In this document: positions 1 to 11,525 of the stretch, one piece after another
Layout: each line of letters starts with the position of its first letter
Position numbering within the stretch: position 1 is the stretch's first letter
Assembly (NCBI GenBank): GCA_963772635.1
Contig: CAVYYK010000019.1
Coordinates: 33,179 to 97,178 of the forward strand
Length of the DNA: 64,000 bases
Origin: JAUXFS01 sp963772635
GTDB lineage: Bacteria > Pseudomonadota > Alphaproteobacteria > Rhodospirillales > Defluviicoccaceae
Direction of reading: 5' to 3'
The notes under the pieces: generated by a model
What the model saw: the letters and a program-made list of their open reading frames with translations, nothing else
Told to the model about the DNA's origin: nothing
Databases searched by the model: none
Translations under genes and position numbers: made by a program

Positions 1-283
1 CAAAGATCTTCTTTCAGATGGCTCAGCCATTGCGCCACTGCCGAAGACGTCGGAGCGGCGCATGGTAAACGTTCCTGAGGATGCCCAATGTTCTGAGTCC
101 CACCACGTCACGAAGCGAATAGATGCGACTATAAGGGGGATGACGACCATCGGTATTCTCAGCATACTCTGGACTGAAAAAGCCTGTCTTGTCCCAGTAA
201 CGCAACTGTGCCTTGGTCAGCCTAGTTAGCCTTTCAACGTGTTCTTCGCTGAACGCACGAATTACGGTCACCGTTGCTGACAA
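1..283 (-). CDS. MerR-like helix-turn-helix protein, partial and frameshifted
   Basis: The N-terminal part of a DNA-binding protein reads from a TTG start at 281-283, preceded by a strong AGGAGGAG ribosome site about 7 nt upstream. Residues 15-60 hold a MerR-type winged helix signature (LTKAQLRYWDKTGFF, then YSLRDVVGLRTLGIL). The frame stops at 23, but a neighbouring frame continues as VAQWLSHLKEDL to the window edge. That looks like the natural continuation after a one-base indel near position 50. The C-terminal domain, which would say what it senses or regulates, lies outside the window. A MerR-type fold is well supported; its target is not known. Confidence 0.6.
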
Positions 284-606
284 CGCTTCTCCTCCTGCGC
301 AGCCACGGCATTTCTCAGGGAACTCCTGGTCTCATACGATACACGCATGAGAAAACAAAATCTATTTCTCCATGATGCGTTCAGATTAGAGCATCTACCC
401 GCGATTATCATGCGGCAATAATCGCGTGGTGTAACGCCAGAGCAAGGCTCTTGATTGTTTGATCAAGGCGATCATTAGACCGCACCGGTCACAAGCTTGA
501 ACATTGCATTCAGAATACCCCGATAATCGCGCGAAAAGTGAAATCATAAAAAGCGACGCACACACTTCTATGACATTAGTCCCATACGAGAATGCGAGCC
601 AGGATC
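284..606. other. Intergenic, no gene seen
   Basis: This 323-bp stretch lies between the TTG start of the MerR-like gene and the livF stop codon. It is less GC-rich than its surroundings, particularly around 340-370 and 540-560, and presumably holds the promoter of the MerR-like gene. No open frame with family features, RNA gene or clear intrinsic terminator was found. Confidence 0.5.
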
Positions 607-1319
607 TCACACGCCGAGATGGCGGTGGAGGAAGGCGGGGTCTTTCATCAGGGTTTCGCCGTCGCCGTCGAACACCACCTGGCCCTTGACCAGGACCACG
701 TGCCGGTCGGCGAGCGCGACCAGCTTGTTGACGTTCTTGTCGACGACGATGCAGGCGATGCCGGCAGCCTTGACCCGCTCGATCACCCGCCAGATCTCCT
801 CGCGGATCAGCGGCGCCAGCCCCTCGGTGGCCTCGTCGAGCAGCAGGATCCTCGGATTGGTCATCAGCGCCCGGCCGATGGTCAGCATCTGCTGCTCGCC
901 GCCGGAGAGATTGTTGCCCCAGCTCTCCTTGCGTTCGGCGAGCCGCGGAAACAGTTCGAGGACCGCGTCGAGGGTCCACTCGCACCGTCCGTCGGCGCCA
1001 CTTCGCGCGGCCATCACCAGGTTCTCGACGACGGTGAGATCGGGAAAGATGCCGCGTCCTTCCGGAACGAAGGCGACGCCGGCCGAGGCGATCTCGTAGG
1101 TGACCATCCGCCGGGTCTCGCGGCCGAAGCGCGGTGACCGTCCCCTTGACCGGTTTCACCAGCCCGACGATGGTCCTGCAGCGTCGTCGACTTGCCCATG
1201 CCGTTGCGGCCCATCAGGCTCATGCACTCGCCGCCGCCGAGCCGGAACGAGACCCCGCGGAGGATGTGGCTCGCCCCGTAGTAGGTGTGCACGTCGGCGA
1301 GGTCGAGAACGGTCTCCAT
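607..1319 (-). CDS. livF: LivF-type ABC transporter ATPase (frameshifted)
   Basis: This is the second ATPase of a branched-chain amino acid type (HAAT) importer; it would hydrolyse ATP at the inner membrane for uptake by the neighbouring permeases. The N-terminus (METVLDLADVHTYYG) carries the Walker A GRNGMGKSTT near residue 37. The C-terminal half carries the signature LSGGEQQM and Walker B ILLLDEATEG. The protein is spread over three frames, with switches near 1180 and 1125, so two indels are needed for one continuous ~237-residue product, the usual LivF size. The ATG at 1317-1319 shares one base with the livG stop (TGATG), indicating translational coupling. The substrate cannot be read from the ATPase. 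Confidence 0.85.
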
Positions 1320-2083
1320 CACCCGTCGCCTTCCGATAGCTCGTCGCCGAGATAGGCCTGGCGCACGGTGGCGCTGGAGCGGATCTGCTCGGGCGGACCG
1401 CTTTCCAGCACCTCGCCGTTGACCATCACCGTCAGGTGATCGGCGACCGCGAACACCGCGTCCATGTCGTGCTCGATCAGGACGATGCAATGCTCCCGGG
1501 CGAGATCGCGGATCAGCGCGACGATGTTGTCGGTCTCCTCCGGCCCCATGCCGGCGAGCGGCTCGTCGAGCAGCAGCACCCGCGGTTCGGTGGCGAGCAG
1601 CATGGCGATCTCCAGTTGGCGCTGCTCGCCGTGGCTGATGGTGCCGGCGATCTCCCCGGCGCGCTCGGTGAGGCCCGCAAGGGTCAACGCCCGGTCGACC
1701 CGCTTGCCGACATCGCGATACCCGGCCGCCGGGCGAAAGAATCTCATGCAGGACTTCATTCGCGATTGCGCCGCGAGCCAGACGTTGCGGGCGCAGGTGA
1801 ACTGCGGAAAGATATTGGTGATCTGATAGCTGCGGCCGATGCCCAACTGGGAAATGCGATGGGAGGGCAACTGGGTGATGTCGTTACCGCGGTAAACGAT
1901 CGTGCCGGCGCTCGGCGGCAGATCGCCGGACAGGAGATTGATCAGCGTGGTCTTGCCGGCGCCGTTGGGCCCGATGATCACGTCGACCCGCCCGATCTGG
2001 AAGGCGATGGTGACGCCCCGCACCGCGTAGAGGCCGCCGAACCACTTGGAGACACCCTCCGTCTTCAGAATGGGTTCGCTCAT
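1319..2083 (-). CDS. livG: LivG-type ABC transporter ATPase
   Basis: An intact 254-residue ATPase. Walker A is GPNGAGKTT at about residue 38, the signature region is ISHGEQRQLEIAM and Walker B is VLLLDEPLAGM, followed by the switch histidine in LIEHDMD. The insert between Walker A and the signature and the length are typical of LivG. The signature motif begins SHGE instead of the commoner SYGE, which is conservative. Its ATG overlaps the livM stop by four bases (ATGA) and its own stop overlaps the livF start, so livMGF are translationally coupled. It works with LivF to power the LivHM channel. Confidence 0.92.
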   Translation of the reverse strand: MSEPILKTEGVSKWFGGLYAVRGVTIAFQIGRVDVIIGPNGAGKTTLINLLSGDLPPSAGTIVYRGNDITQLPSHRISQLGIGRSYQITNIFPQFTCARNVWLAAQSRMKSCMRFFRPAAGYRDVGKRVDRALTLAGLTERAGEIAGTISHGEQRQLEIAMLLATEPRVLLLDEPLAGMGPEETDNIVALIRDLAREHCIVLIEHDMDAVFAVADHLTVMVNGEVLESGPPEQIRSSATVRQAYLGDELSEGDG

Positions 2084-3077
2084 GCCTCGTCCTCTTTCGC
2101 CGTTCCGCCGGCGGCTTGACCGGAAGCAGGAGCCCGGTCAGGCCGTTTTTCAGCAAAAGGACGACGGCGATGACAAAGGCGCCCATCAGCATCTGCCAGT
2201 GCTCCGACATGAACCCGACGATGTCGCGATCGCGGACAATCTCCTCGACACCGATGAACGCGATCGCACCGACGATCGAGCCGTACAACGTCCCCATGCC
2301 GCCGAGGATGACCATGACCAGCCCGATCCCCGACTCCCGCCAGCCGAGCAGCTGCGGCGAGACATAGCCGTCGATGCAGGCGAACAGGAAGCCGGCGACG
2401 CCGGCCATCGTCGCCGAGATGACGAAGCTCACCAGCTTGTAGCGGTAGGTGTCGTAGCCCAGCGCCCGCATCCGGTGCTCGTTGACCTTGATGCCCTGGA
2501 TCACCTCGCCGAACGGCGAGCGCAGGACGACGACGATCAGCACGTAACAAAACGCCAGGCAGCCGAGGGCGAAGTAGAAAAGCGCCTCGCGGCTCTCCAG
2601 GTCGATCAACGTGACACCGCCCACCAGCAGCGCCGGCTTGACCCAGACGTAGGCGCCGTCCGATCCGCCGGCGATCGGCGAGTCGTGGAACAGGTAGAAC
2701 AGCATCTGGGCGAAGGCGAGGGTCACCATGATGAAGTAGATGCCGCGGGTGCGGACGACGAGGGCGCCGATCAGCAAGGCCGCAAGGGCGGTGACGGCGA
2801 GGCAAGCCAACAGTGCACCGAGCAGGTTCACCGCGTCGTATTCCGGCGAGTACAGGTGCAGCATGTAGGCCGACAGCCCGAAGTAGGCGGCATGGCCGAA
2901 GCTGACCAGCCCGGTGTAACCGAGAAGCAGGTCGAGGCTCATCGCGAAGATGGCGAAAACGATCATCCGGGTGGCGACCTTGATCGCGTAGGTGTCGCCG
3001 ACGTAGGGGACGACCGCCAGGGCGACCAAAATCCCGACGAGGGCGAATATGACCGGACGGCTCGGGACCGTGACCAT
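2080..3077 (-). CDS. livM: LivM-type ABC transporter permease
   Basis: A polytopic inner-membrane permease of about 330 residues with roughly ten hydrophobic segments. The LivM signature segment GYTGLVSFGHAAYFGLSAY is at about residues 54-72, and GGMGTLYGSIVGAIAF sits near the C-terminus. The ATG at 3075-3077 lies 5 bp after the livH stop. The main frame runs past livG's start without stopping. A one-base shift near 2105 gives a natural end (..AKEDEA) at a TGA overlapping livG's ATG, so a small indel is likely there. It forms the transmembrane channel with LivH. Confidence 0.88.
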
Positions 3078-3082
3078 GCCGT

Positions 3083-3949
3083 TCAGAGCCGGCCGTACAG
3101 ACCGGCCGGCCGCCACAGCAGGATCGCCGCCATCAACGCATAGACCGTGACCGAGGCCAGCTCCGGCAGATAGACCTGTCCGTAGACGCGGGCGAGGCCG
3201 ATGAGCAGCGCACCGACGAACGCCCCCTTGATCGATCCGATGCCACCGATCACCACCACGACGAACGAGATGATCAGCACCTGCTCGCCGATCCCGGGAT
3301 AGACCAACTCCACCGGCGCCGCCAGAATGCCGGCCAGCGCGGTCAGCGTCACCCCGATCGAAAATACCGTGGTGAACAGGATCTTGGTGTTGATGCCGAG
3401 GATCTGCACCATCTCCGGATTCGCCGCGCCGGCGCGGATGCGCATTCCGAGCCGGGTCCGATTGACGAGAAGATAGAGGCCACCGGCGATTCCCAGACAG
3501 ACCACCGACAGGAACAGCCGGTACACCGGGTAGTTCAACGTATCGGTCAGCGGGATCGACCCAACGAGCACCCCCGGCACCGGTACGCCGTGGGGATCGT
3601 CGCCCCAGATGATCGACTGCAGCTCGTTGAAGATCAGGATCAGGCCGAAGGTGAGCAGGACCTGTTGCAGATGCTCGCGTTTGTAGAGGTGGACGATGAA
3701 CACCCGCTCGACCACGATCCCCAGCACTACCGCCACCGGCACGCCGAGGAGAATGGCGCCGAAGATGCTTCCGGTCCACTGGGTGAAGGTCAGCGCCATG
3801 TAAGCGCCGATCATGTAGAACGACCCGTGGGCGAGATTGATCACCCCCATGATGCCGAAGATGATCGTCAGCCCGCTGGCGATCAGGAACAACAACAGGC
3901 CATACTGCAACCCGTTCAGGGTCTGGATGAGCAGGAGGGTGAAATCCAT
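3083..3949 (-). CDS. livH: LivH-type ABC transporter permease
   Basis: An intact 288-residue inner-membrane permease with about eight hydrophobic helices. The family hallmark GVINLAHGSFYMIGAYMA is at about residues 35-52, the coupling-helix region around MVQILGIN contacts the ATPases, and GGIGSIKGAFVGALLIG is near the C-terminus. It is encoded directly upstream of livM in a five-gene minus-strand operon (livK-H-M-G-F), with 119 bp between livK and livH. The transporter family moves branched-chain amino acids, short amides, urea or aromatic acids; the sequence alone does not select among these. Confidence 0.93.
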   Translation of the reverse strand: MDFTLLLIQTLNGLQYGLLLFLIASGLTIIFGIMGVINLAHGSFYMIGAYMALTFTQWTGSIFGAILLGVPVAVVLGIVVERVFIVHLYKREHLQQVLLTFGLILIFNELQSIIWGDDPHGVPVPGVLVGSIPLTDTLNYPVYRLFLSVVCLGIAGGLYLLVNRTRLGMRIRAGAANPEMVQILGINTKILFTTVFSIGVTLTALAGILAAPVELVYPGIGEQVLIISFVVVVIGGIGSIKGAFVGALLIGLARVYGQVYLPELASVTVYALMAAILLWRPAGLYGRL

Positions 3950-4068
3950 CGTCCGGACTCTCAGGCTCGCTCCCCGGTCGCGCCGCTCAGCCCAGCCGCG
4001 GCCCGGATACGCTCGGCTACGAGCAACTGGCCGCCGCCGGGGTCACGGCGAAGCGACGGCCGGATCGA

Positions 4069-5262
4069 TCAACCCATCTTGCAGCCTTTGGCCGGGTCCG
4101 AAAGGGCTTCCTCGGCGATTTTCAAAACCACGTTGTCGCCGTTCTTCACCTGGCGCAGGTAGATGTTCTGTACCGGGTTGTGGGCCGCCGACAGCTTGAA
4201 CGGGCCGCGCGGCGAATCCCACGTGGCCAACTCCATCGCCTTGATCATTTCGGCCTTGGCGCCGGTGTCGCCCTTGACCGCGTCCATGCCCACCCTGATC
4301 AGCTCGGCGGCGTCGTAGCCTTGGACCGCATAGACGTCCGCTTCCTTGCCGAACTTGGCGGTGTAGGCCGCGCGAAACGCCTTGTTGGCCGCATTGTCGA
4401 GACTGTCGGCGTAATGAAGGGTGGTGCGGATGCCTTCGGCCGCCTCGCCCTGGGCCTTGGTCACGCCCTCGGTCAGGAACCCCGCGCCGACCAGCTCGAT
4501 GTCCTTGAGGCCGGCCGCATGCCAATCCTTGACGAACTTGACGGCGCCGCCGCCGGCGAAAAACGTATACACCGCGTCGGGTTTGAGCGACGCGATCTCG
4601 GCCAGCACCGCCTGGAACTCGACCTCCGGAAACGGTACGCCGATCTCCTTGACGATATTGCCGCCGTTGGGGACGAAACCGTCCTTGAACCCCTGCGCCG
4701 ACTGCTGGCCGGCGCCGTAGTTCCAGAAGCACGAGACGACGTTCTTCTTGCCCTCCTCCAGCAGCACCTTGCCCATCGGATATCCCGGCTGCCAATTGGA
4801 AAAAGACGTGCGGAAGATGTTGGGTGCGCACAGCGCACCGGTGATCTGATCGGCCCCGGCGTTGGGATCGATGGTCATCGTGCCTTCCTCGCGGGCGATC
4901 TTGGCCATCGCCATCGCCACCCCGGAATGGACCGGACCGACGAGGAAATCCACCTTCTCCTGGTTGATCAGCTTGGTGGTGAGCTCGGCCGCCTTCGGCG
5001 GCGACGCCTCGCTGTCGACCTTGACGATCTCGATCTCGCGACCGCCGACCATGCCGCCGAGCTCCGCGAACTTGAGCTCCATCGCATTGGTAATGGCGTC
5101 GCCGAGGCCGGCATAGGTGCCACTGTAGGGCAGCAGCATGCCGATTCGAACCTTCGCCTGCTGGCCGATGGCGAACCTGGTCGGAACGAGTGACGCGAGT
5201 GCCCCTACGCCCGCCAGCAACAAGGTTTCCCGACGCGTGAACTTCCCGGTTTTGTTGTCCAT
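4069..5262 (-). CDS. LivK-type periplasmic binding protein with Tat-like signal
   Basis: A 397-residue extracellular ligand-binding receptor of the Leu/Ile/Val-binding type (Peripla_BP_6). It starts with a twin-arginine-like signal (KFTRRETLLLAG, cleavage probably near residue 33), then the mature domain KVRIGMLLPYSGTYAGLGD. It delivers substrate to LivHM. Receptors of this clade often bind aromatic or amide compounds, not leucine, so the substrate is open. It is the first gene of the operon and is read away from the thioesterase and gcdH genes, so the region 5263-5708 should contain divergent promoters. Confidence 0.9.
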   Translation of the reverse strand: MDNKTGKFTRRETLLLAGVGALASLVPTRFAIGQQAKVRIGMLLPYSGTYAGLGDAITNAMELKFAELGGMVGGREIEIVKVDSEASPPKAAELTTKLINQEKVDFLVGPVHSGVAMAMAKIAREEGTMTIDPNAGADQITGALCAPNIFRTSFSNWQPGYPMGKVLLEEGKKNVVSCFWNYGAGQQSAQGFKDGFVPNGGNIVKEIGVPFPEVEFQAVLAEIASLKPDAVYTFFAGGGAVKFVKDWHAAGLKDIELVGAGFLTEGVTKAQGEAAEGIRTTLHYADSLDNAANKAFRAAYTAKFGKEADVYAVQGYDAAELIRVGMDAVKGDTGAKAEMIKAMELATWDSPRGPFKLSAAHNPVQNIYLRQVKNGDNVVLKIAEEALSDPAKGCKMG

Positions 5263-5708
5263 TTGCGTTTCCCCTCGGACGGATCGGACCGCCGTTGCAG
5301 CCCGTTGTTATGGTTGAAAGGCTCTCCCTGTCTTGCAGTATCCTGCATGCGAGTCCCGGCCCCTCCGCGGAGACCACCGAGCGAGCCATCCGTCGACGCG
5401 CCCCGGCATCTTCCCATCGAATCCAGCCGGTTACTCATCGTACGGTAGCATCGTCCGCCGCCGGCTGGCAACAGGCTTCTCTCACCCCATCATGAATTAT
5501 CCTTCATGCTGCGATCGATCATGTCTCACTCGCTGGTTGGCGCGGCTCCGCGATTTTTGCGCCCGAGGCGAACCGGTGCCGGCGACGGATTTGGCATGAT
5601 TTAGGTCTTGCCCACGGCTCTACATGCATTATTATGCATTGAAGTGGCCAGGCGCGCGATATTGGCGCGTCCTATCGACATCGAGAAGGCGCACGGATAG
5701 CACGAAAA
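5263..5708. promoter_or_regulatory. Divergent intergenic region with a short palindrome
   Basis: This 446-bp region separates livK (minus) from the thioesterase gene (plus). It contains a palindrome, ATGCAT-TATT-ATGCAT, at 5624-5639, about 70 bp upstream of the thioesterase start. It could be an operator. A weaker inverted repeat, CATGAA/TTCATG, lies near 5492-5509. No reading frame resembles a known family. No clear -35/-10 pair could be fixed by eye. Confidence 0.4.
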
Positions 5709-6164
5709 ATGACTGACGCGGGAACCAAGTCCGACAATTGGATCGACAGTTTTCTCGGCGCCGTCCTGGCCGCCGAATACGACCCCGAATCGACGATGAA
5801 TTCCCGGCTCTACATCGAACGCTTCGATCAGGCGACATGGTTCCTGATGCACGAAATCGGCGTGACGCCGCGGTCGATCAAAGCCGCCGGCCGCCGGGTC
5901 GCCGTCGTCCGTCAGAACTTCCAATATGTCCGCGAACTGAGGGGCGGCGAACTGGTCCGCATCCGCAGCGGCTTCATCGCCGTCGGCAAGAAGCACTTCC
6001 GGTTCCTCCATCGGATGTTCGATATCGAGAACGGCGCGCTGGTCGCGACCGGTGACGTGACCGCGGTTCAGGCGAGCCTGGAGACCGGCAAGACGGTGCC
6101 ACTGCCGCACGAGCAGATGGAACGCGCCCGGGCGCTCACCATCACCGACGCCACCATCGATTAG
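5709..6164 (+). CDS. Hot-dog fold acyl-CoA thioesterase
   Basis: A 151-residue protein of the FadM/4HBT hot-dog superfamily, which hydrolyses acyl-CoA thioesters in the cytoplasm. Visible family features are YIERFDQATWFLMHEIG (helix region), VVRQNFQYVRELRGGELVRI and the C-terminal strand LVATGDVTAVQASLETGK. It ends 100 bp before glutaryl-CoA dehydrogenase on the same strand, so the two may be cotranscribed and act on the same CoA pool. Individual specificity cannot be inferred. The upstream ribosome site is weak. Confidence 0.78.
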   Translation: MTDAGTKSDNWIDSFLGAVLAAEYDPESTMNSRLYIERFDQATWFLMHEIGVTPRSIKAAGRRVAVVRQNFQYVRELRGGELVRIRSGFIAVGKKHFRFLHRMFDIENGALVATGDVTAVQASLETGKTVPLPHEQMERARALTITDATID

Positions 6165-6264
6165 ACGCCACCATCGACTAAGAGTCCGACCCGGGCATCG
6201 CCCGTCGGTATCGGAACCGAAGGTGTCGCGCGCCGCGCGCACCGCTCACCGGAGGGAGGATTTG

Positions 6265-7450
6265 ATGAAGGCCCAAGCCGTTTTTTCCTGGGAGGATCCG
6301 TTCTTTCTCGAGGATCAGCTCGACGAGGAGGAGCACCTCGTCCGCGACACCGCGCGCGACTATGCGCAAGAGAAGCTGATGCCGCGCATCCTCGAGGCCA
6401 ACCGTCACGAGCGGTTCGATGCCGAGATCATCCCGGAGATGGGCGCGCTCGGGCTGCTCGGCTCGACCATCCCCGAGGAGTACGGTGGCGCCGGCGTCAA
6501 CCACGTGTCCTACGGTCTGGCGGCGCGCGAGATCGAGCGGGTCGATTCCGGTTACCGCTCGACGATGAGCGTGCAGTCGTCGCTGGTGATGCATCCGATC
6601 CACGCCTACGGCACCGAGGAACAGCGCCGCAAGTTCCTGCCGAAGCTGGCCACGCGGCGAGTGGGTCGGCTGTTTCGGCCTGACCGAGCCCGACCACGGC
6701 TCCGATCCCGGCGGCATGCGCACCCGCGCCGAGAAGGTCGACGGCGGCTACGTGCTCACCGGCGCCAAGATGTGGATCACCAACTCGCCGATCGCCGACG
6801 TGATGGTGGTGTGGGCGAAGCTCGACGGCAAGATCCGCGGCTTCATCGTCGAGCGCGGCACCGAGGGCCTGTCGACGCCGAAGATCGAAGGCAAGTTCTC
6901 GCTGCGCTCGTCGATCACCGGCGAAATCGTCATGGACCGGGCGTTCGTCCCCGAAGACAACATGTTCCCCGAGGTCACCGGCCTGCAGGGGCCGTTCGGC
7001 TGCCTCAACAAGGCCCGCTACGGCATTTCCTGGGGGGCCTTGGGCGCGGCGGAGTTCTGCTGGCACGCCGCCCGCCAGTACACCCTCGACCGCAGCCAGT
7101 TCGGCCGGCCGCTCGCCGCCAACCAGCTGATCCAGAAGAAGCTCGCCGACATGCAGACCGAGATCACCTTGGGCCTGCAGGCGTGCCTCCGCGTCGGCCG
7201 GCTGCTCGACGAGGGCCGCTGCGCGCCTGAGAACATCTCGCTGGTCAAGCGCAACTCCTGCGGCAAGGCCCTCGACATCGCCCGGATGGCGCGGGACATG
7301 CACGGCGGCAACGGCATCGTCGACGAGTTCCACGTGATCCGCCACGTGATGAACCTGGAGACGGTCAACACCTACGAAGGCACCCACGACATCCACGCCC
7401 TGATCCTCGGCCGCGCCCAGACCGGACTTCAGGCGTTCACCGGGGCTTAG
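6265..7450 (+). CDS. gcdH: Glutaryl-CoA dehydrogenase (one frameshift)
   Basis: A flavoprotein of the acyl-CoA dehydrogenase family that oxidises and decarboxylates glutaryl-CoA to crotonyl-CoA, passing electrons to ETF. The total length of about 395 residues is normal. Family-specific signatures are SGYRSTMSVQSSLVMHPI (substrate-binding arginine), GAKMWITNSPIADV, QFGRPLAANQLIQKKLADM and NTYEGTHDIHALILGRAQTG, which contains the catalytic glutamate. The frame shifts near 6655: removing one C restores TGEWVGCFGLTEPDHGSDPGG. The ATG at 6265 has a GGAGGGAGGA site. It may serve lysine/tryptophan breakdown or the end of the nicotinate pathway encoded at 41-58 kb. Confidence 0.92.
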
Positions 7451-7753
7451 CGGCCCGTTTGGGAAGTCGGCTTTCTGGGGGGCGGGCGGAGATCACGCGA
7501 GGATCGCGACGAAGACGGCGTGATCCCCGTGGATGACGGCCACCAGCGCCTCGCGTCGGGTGTAACCCGAGGCGCTTCGCGCCCCCTTGCGGGCAGCCGG
7601 TCGCCAATTCCGCCACCGGCGCCGCATGCACCGCCGCCGGGTTGTCCAAGGATGAGCGACAAGCCGCACTGGACCAGCCGACGACGTTGACGCTCGAGCC
7701 TGAGCACATGTTCGCGAGGTCGGACGCGCTCTATGACCGGGTCGATATGCTCG
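7451..7753. other. Intergenic, nothing recognised
   Basis: About 300 bp between gcdH and the terminator of the PEP-CTERM gene. Short open frames occur on both strands but none shows a family motif, a good ribosome site or a consistent frame. It may include decayed sequence. Confidence 0.4.
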
Positions 7754-7755
7754 GC

Positions 7756-7790
7756 ACACAAAAAGACGGCGGCCTAAACAGGCCGCCGCC
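7756..7790 (-). terminator. Intrinsic terminator of the PEP-CTERM gene
   Basis: On the minus strand GGCGGCC and GGCCGCC (7781-7787 and 7768-7774 on the plus strand) form a 7-bp GC stem with a TGTTTA loop, followed by GTCTTTTTG. It lies about 25 bp after the stop of the PEP-CTERM gene and fits a rho-independent terminator for it. Confidence 0.75.
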
Positions 7791-7814
7791 GCGTTTCAAA
7801 ACCTCGAAAGCTGA

Positions 7815-7920
7815 TTAGGCCGCCTTGCGCCGCCGCGCGGCAAAGCCGAGACCGGCCAGACCGATGCCGAGCAGGCCCAGAGTTGCCGGCTCGGGAACGT
7901 TGCTGAACGGAAGATCTACA
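7815..7920 (-). pseudogene. C-terminal end of PEP-CTERM protein, cut off by IS66
   Basis: This minus-strand fragment encodes VDLPFSNVPEPATLGLLGIG followed by LAGLGFAARRRKAA and a stop. It is a textbook PEP-CTERM sorting signal: a Pro-Glu-Pro motif, one transmembrane helix and a basic tail, recognised by exosortase/EpsH. It lacks a start and signal peptide because the IS66 element at 7921-10448 separates it from the N-terminal half at 10449-10988. Joining the two ends gives an uninterrupted frame (..GPAVLQ + VDLPFSNVPEP..). Confidence 0.88.
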
Positions 7921-7990
7921 GTAATCCTCCGCCGTAGGCCGCCTGTTCCTTGCTGGAGTGATCTGCATCCTGGTGAGGGTTGCGGGCCGA

Positions 7991-8017
7991 AGTGTCCGCT
8001 TAATTTAAGTGGACACT
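7991..8017. repeat. 27-bp palindrome upstream of tnpA
   Basis: AGTGTCC-G-CTTAA-T-TTAAG-T-GGACACT is symmetrical over almost all 27 bases and ends 5 bp before the tnpA start. It may be a transposase or regulator binding site, or a hairpin limiting transposase translation. Confidence 0.6.
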
Positions 8018-8022
8018 TATCG

Positions 8023-8368
8023 ATGCCTGAGAGCCGTCGTCGCACGCGTCGCCGCTGGAGTGTGGAGTTCAAGCGGCAGGTTGTCGCGGAGGCGTCGGCG
8101 CCCGGGGTTTCGGTTGCCGCGGTGGCCGGCGCTACGATCTCAACGCCAACCTCGTTTTCGACTGGCGCCGGCGTTATGGCGGCGGCGGTGTTTTTCTGCC
8201 GGTGGCGATCTCGGAACTGGCGCGGCCTGCTCCTGACGTTGCGGAAAGGGCTTGCGAATGCGTGGCGGGGGAGATTGAGGTCGCGCTGCCCTCGGGCCAC
8301 CGGGTGCGGATCCGGGGCGGGTTCGATCGGAACTGGTTACGCGTCTGTTGCGGGGCCTTTCGTCGTGA
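8023..8368 (+). CDS. tnpA: IS66 TnpA (frameshifted)
   Basis: A short DNA-binding accessory protein of IS66 transposition. The N-terminus MPESRRRTRRRWSVEFKRQV and the helix region RYDLNANLVFDWRRRYG (read after a frame change near 8130) are typical of the IS3/IS66 TnpA helix-turn-helix. The tail EIEVALPSGHRVRI is the standard IS66 OrfA ending. The stop at 8366-8368 overlaps the GTG start of tnpB. About 115 residues after correction. Confidence 0.82.
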
Positions 8369-8706
8369 TCCCGGTGCCGGCGGGGACGCGGGTGTGGCTG
8401 GCGACTGGGGTGACGGACATGCGCAAGGGCTTTGCCGGCCTGTCGCTGCTGGCGGAGGAGGCTTGCGCTAGATCCCGATCGGGCCATCTGTTCGTCTTCC
8501 GTGGCCGGCGAGGTGACTTGATCAAGGTCATCTGGCATGACGGCCAGGGCGCCTGCCTGTTCTCGAAGAGGCTGGAGCGGGGCCGCTTCATCTGGCCGTC
8601 GCCGGCGGATGGCAGGTGAGCGATCACGCCGGCGCAGCTCGGCTATCTGCTCGAGGGGATCGACTGGCGCATCCGCAGAGAACCTGGCGACCCGACGGCG
8701 GGCTAG
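8365..8706 (+). CDS. tnpB: IS66 TnpB, with in-frame TGA
   Basis: The 113-codon IS66 Orf2 protein, starting at GTG 8365 (VIPVPAGTRVWLATGVTDMR) with the family motifs MRKGFAGLSLL, GHLFVFRGRRGDLIKVIWHD and GRFIWPS. A TGA at 8617-8619 interrupts the frame, which then continues normally as AITPAQLGYLLEGIDWR to the stop at 8704-8706. The TGA is either a nonsense change or sequence error, since the downstream part retains conserved TnpB sequence. Confidence 0.85.
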
Positions 8707-8744
8707 AATAGCCCCGGAACGCCCTGCAAGTATGAGGCAGAGAA

Positions 8745-10988
<2,244 letters not shown>

Positions 10989-11062
10989 AGACCTTCTCCT
11001 ATTGGCCTTTTTCAAGACCGTGTTACCGAGTTGTGTGCGCGATAGATATGCAACTTCAGATA

Positions 11063-11078
11063 GGCAACTTCCATGCCA
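11063..11078 (-). promoter_or_regulatory. Sigma-54 (-24/-12) promoter of the PEP-CTERM gene
   Basis: The minus strand reads TGGCATG-GAAG-TTGCC, matching the RpoN consensus TGGCACG-N4-TTGC in all but one position with the exact GG-to-GC spacing. It lies about 75 bp upstream of the PEP-CTERM start. Many PEP-CTERM genes are controlled by RpoN with the PrsK/PrsR two-component system, so the placement is biologically consistent. Confidence 0.72.
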
Positions 11079-11286
11079 TCCTGGAAAACACAAACTTTTC
11101 AATGCGCTCCCGAACGATGGCTCGAGGCGGAAGGCCAAAAGTGTAAGGAATTCCGACACTCGTTTTTCTACAAATGGCGGCCAAATCAGTTTGTCGCACA
11201 ATCCAAGAAAATAAATTTCTTTATTTTTCAGAGCCTTATGATGCGTGACTGCGCGCGTTCGCACTTCCGGAGATGTGTGGGGCGAC

Positions 11287-11303
11287 TGTCAAAAATTTTG
11301 ACA
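11287..11303. promoter_or_regulatory. Perfect palindrome, possible enhancer site for the sigma-54 promoter
   Basis: TGTCAAAA-A-TTTTGACA is a perfect 8-bp inverted repeat around one base, about 225 bp upstream of the -24/-12 element. Bacterial enhancer-binding proteins commonly bind such TGTC...GACA sites 80-250 bp upstream of RpoN promoters. Assignment to PrsR is inference. Confidence 0.5.
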
Positions 11304-11525
11304 CCTCCGGTTTCCTACATGCCGGTCCGAATAATACTTGATGTTTTTCAACGCGTTGCAAGGGAGCGAGGACTATCCGGACAGGCTCTTGGGACGGCGG
11401 CTTCGGCGGTCGGCGTGACGGCGCTGCTTTGCTGCACCGCAAAAATCTGTTAGAATTTCCCGGATGATCGTCCGCTCCCGGCCGGCGGTGCGCCGGGCGG
11501 TGGCCCGATCGGAAGGGTTTAACCG

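Noticed and set aside
10989..11264. N-terminal extension of the PEP-CTERM protein
   Set aside because: It would start upstream of the sigma-54 promoter and place the signal peptide about 90 residues inside the protein.
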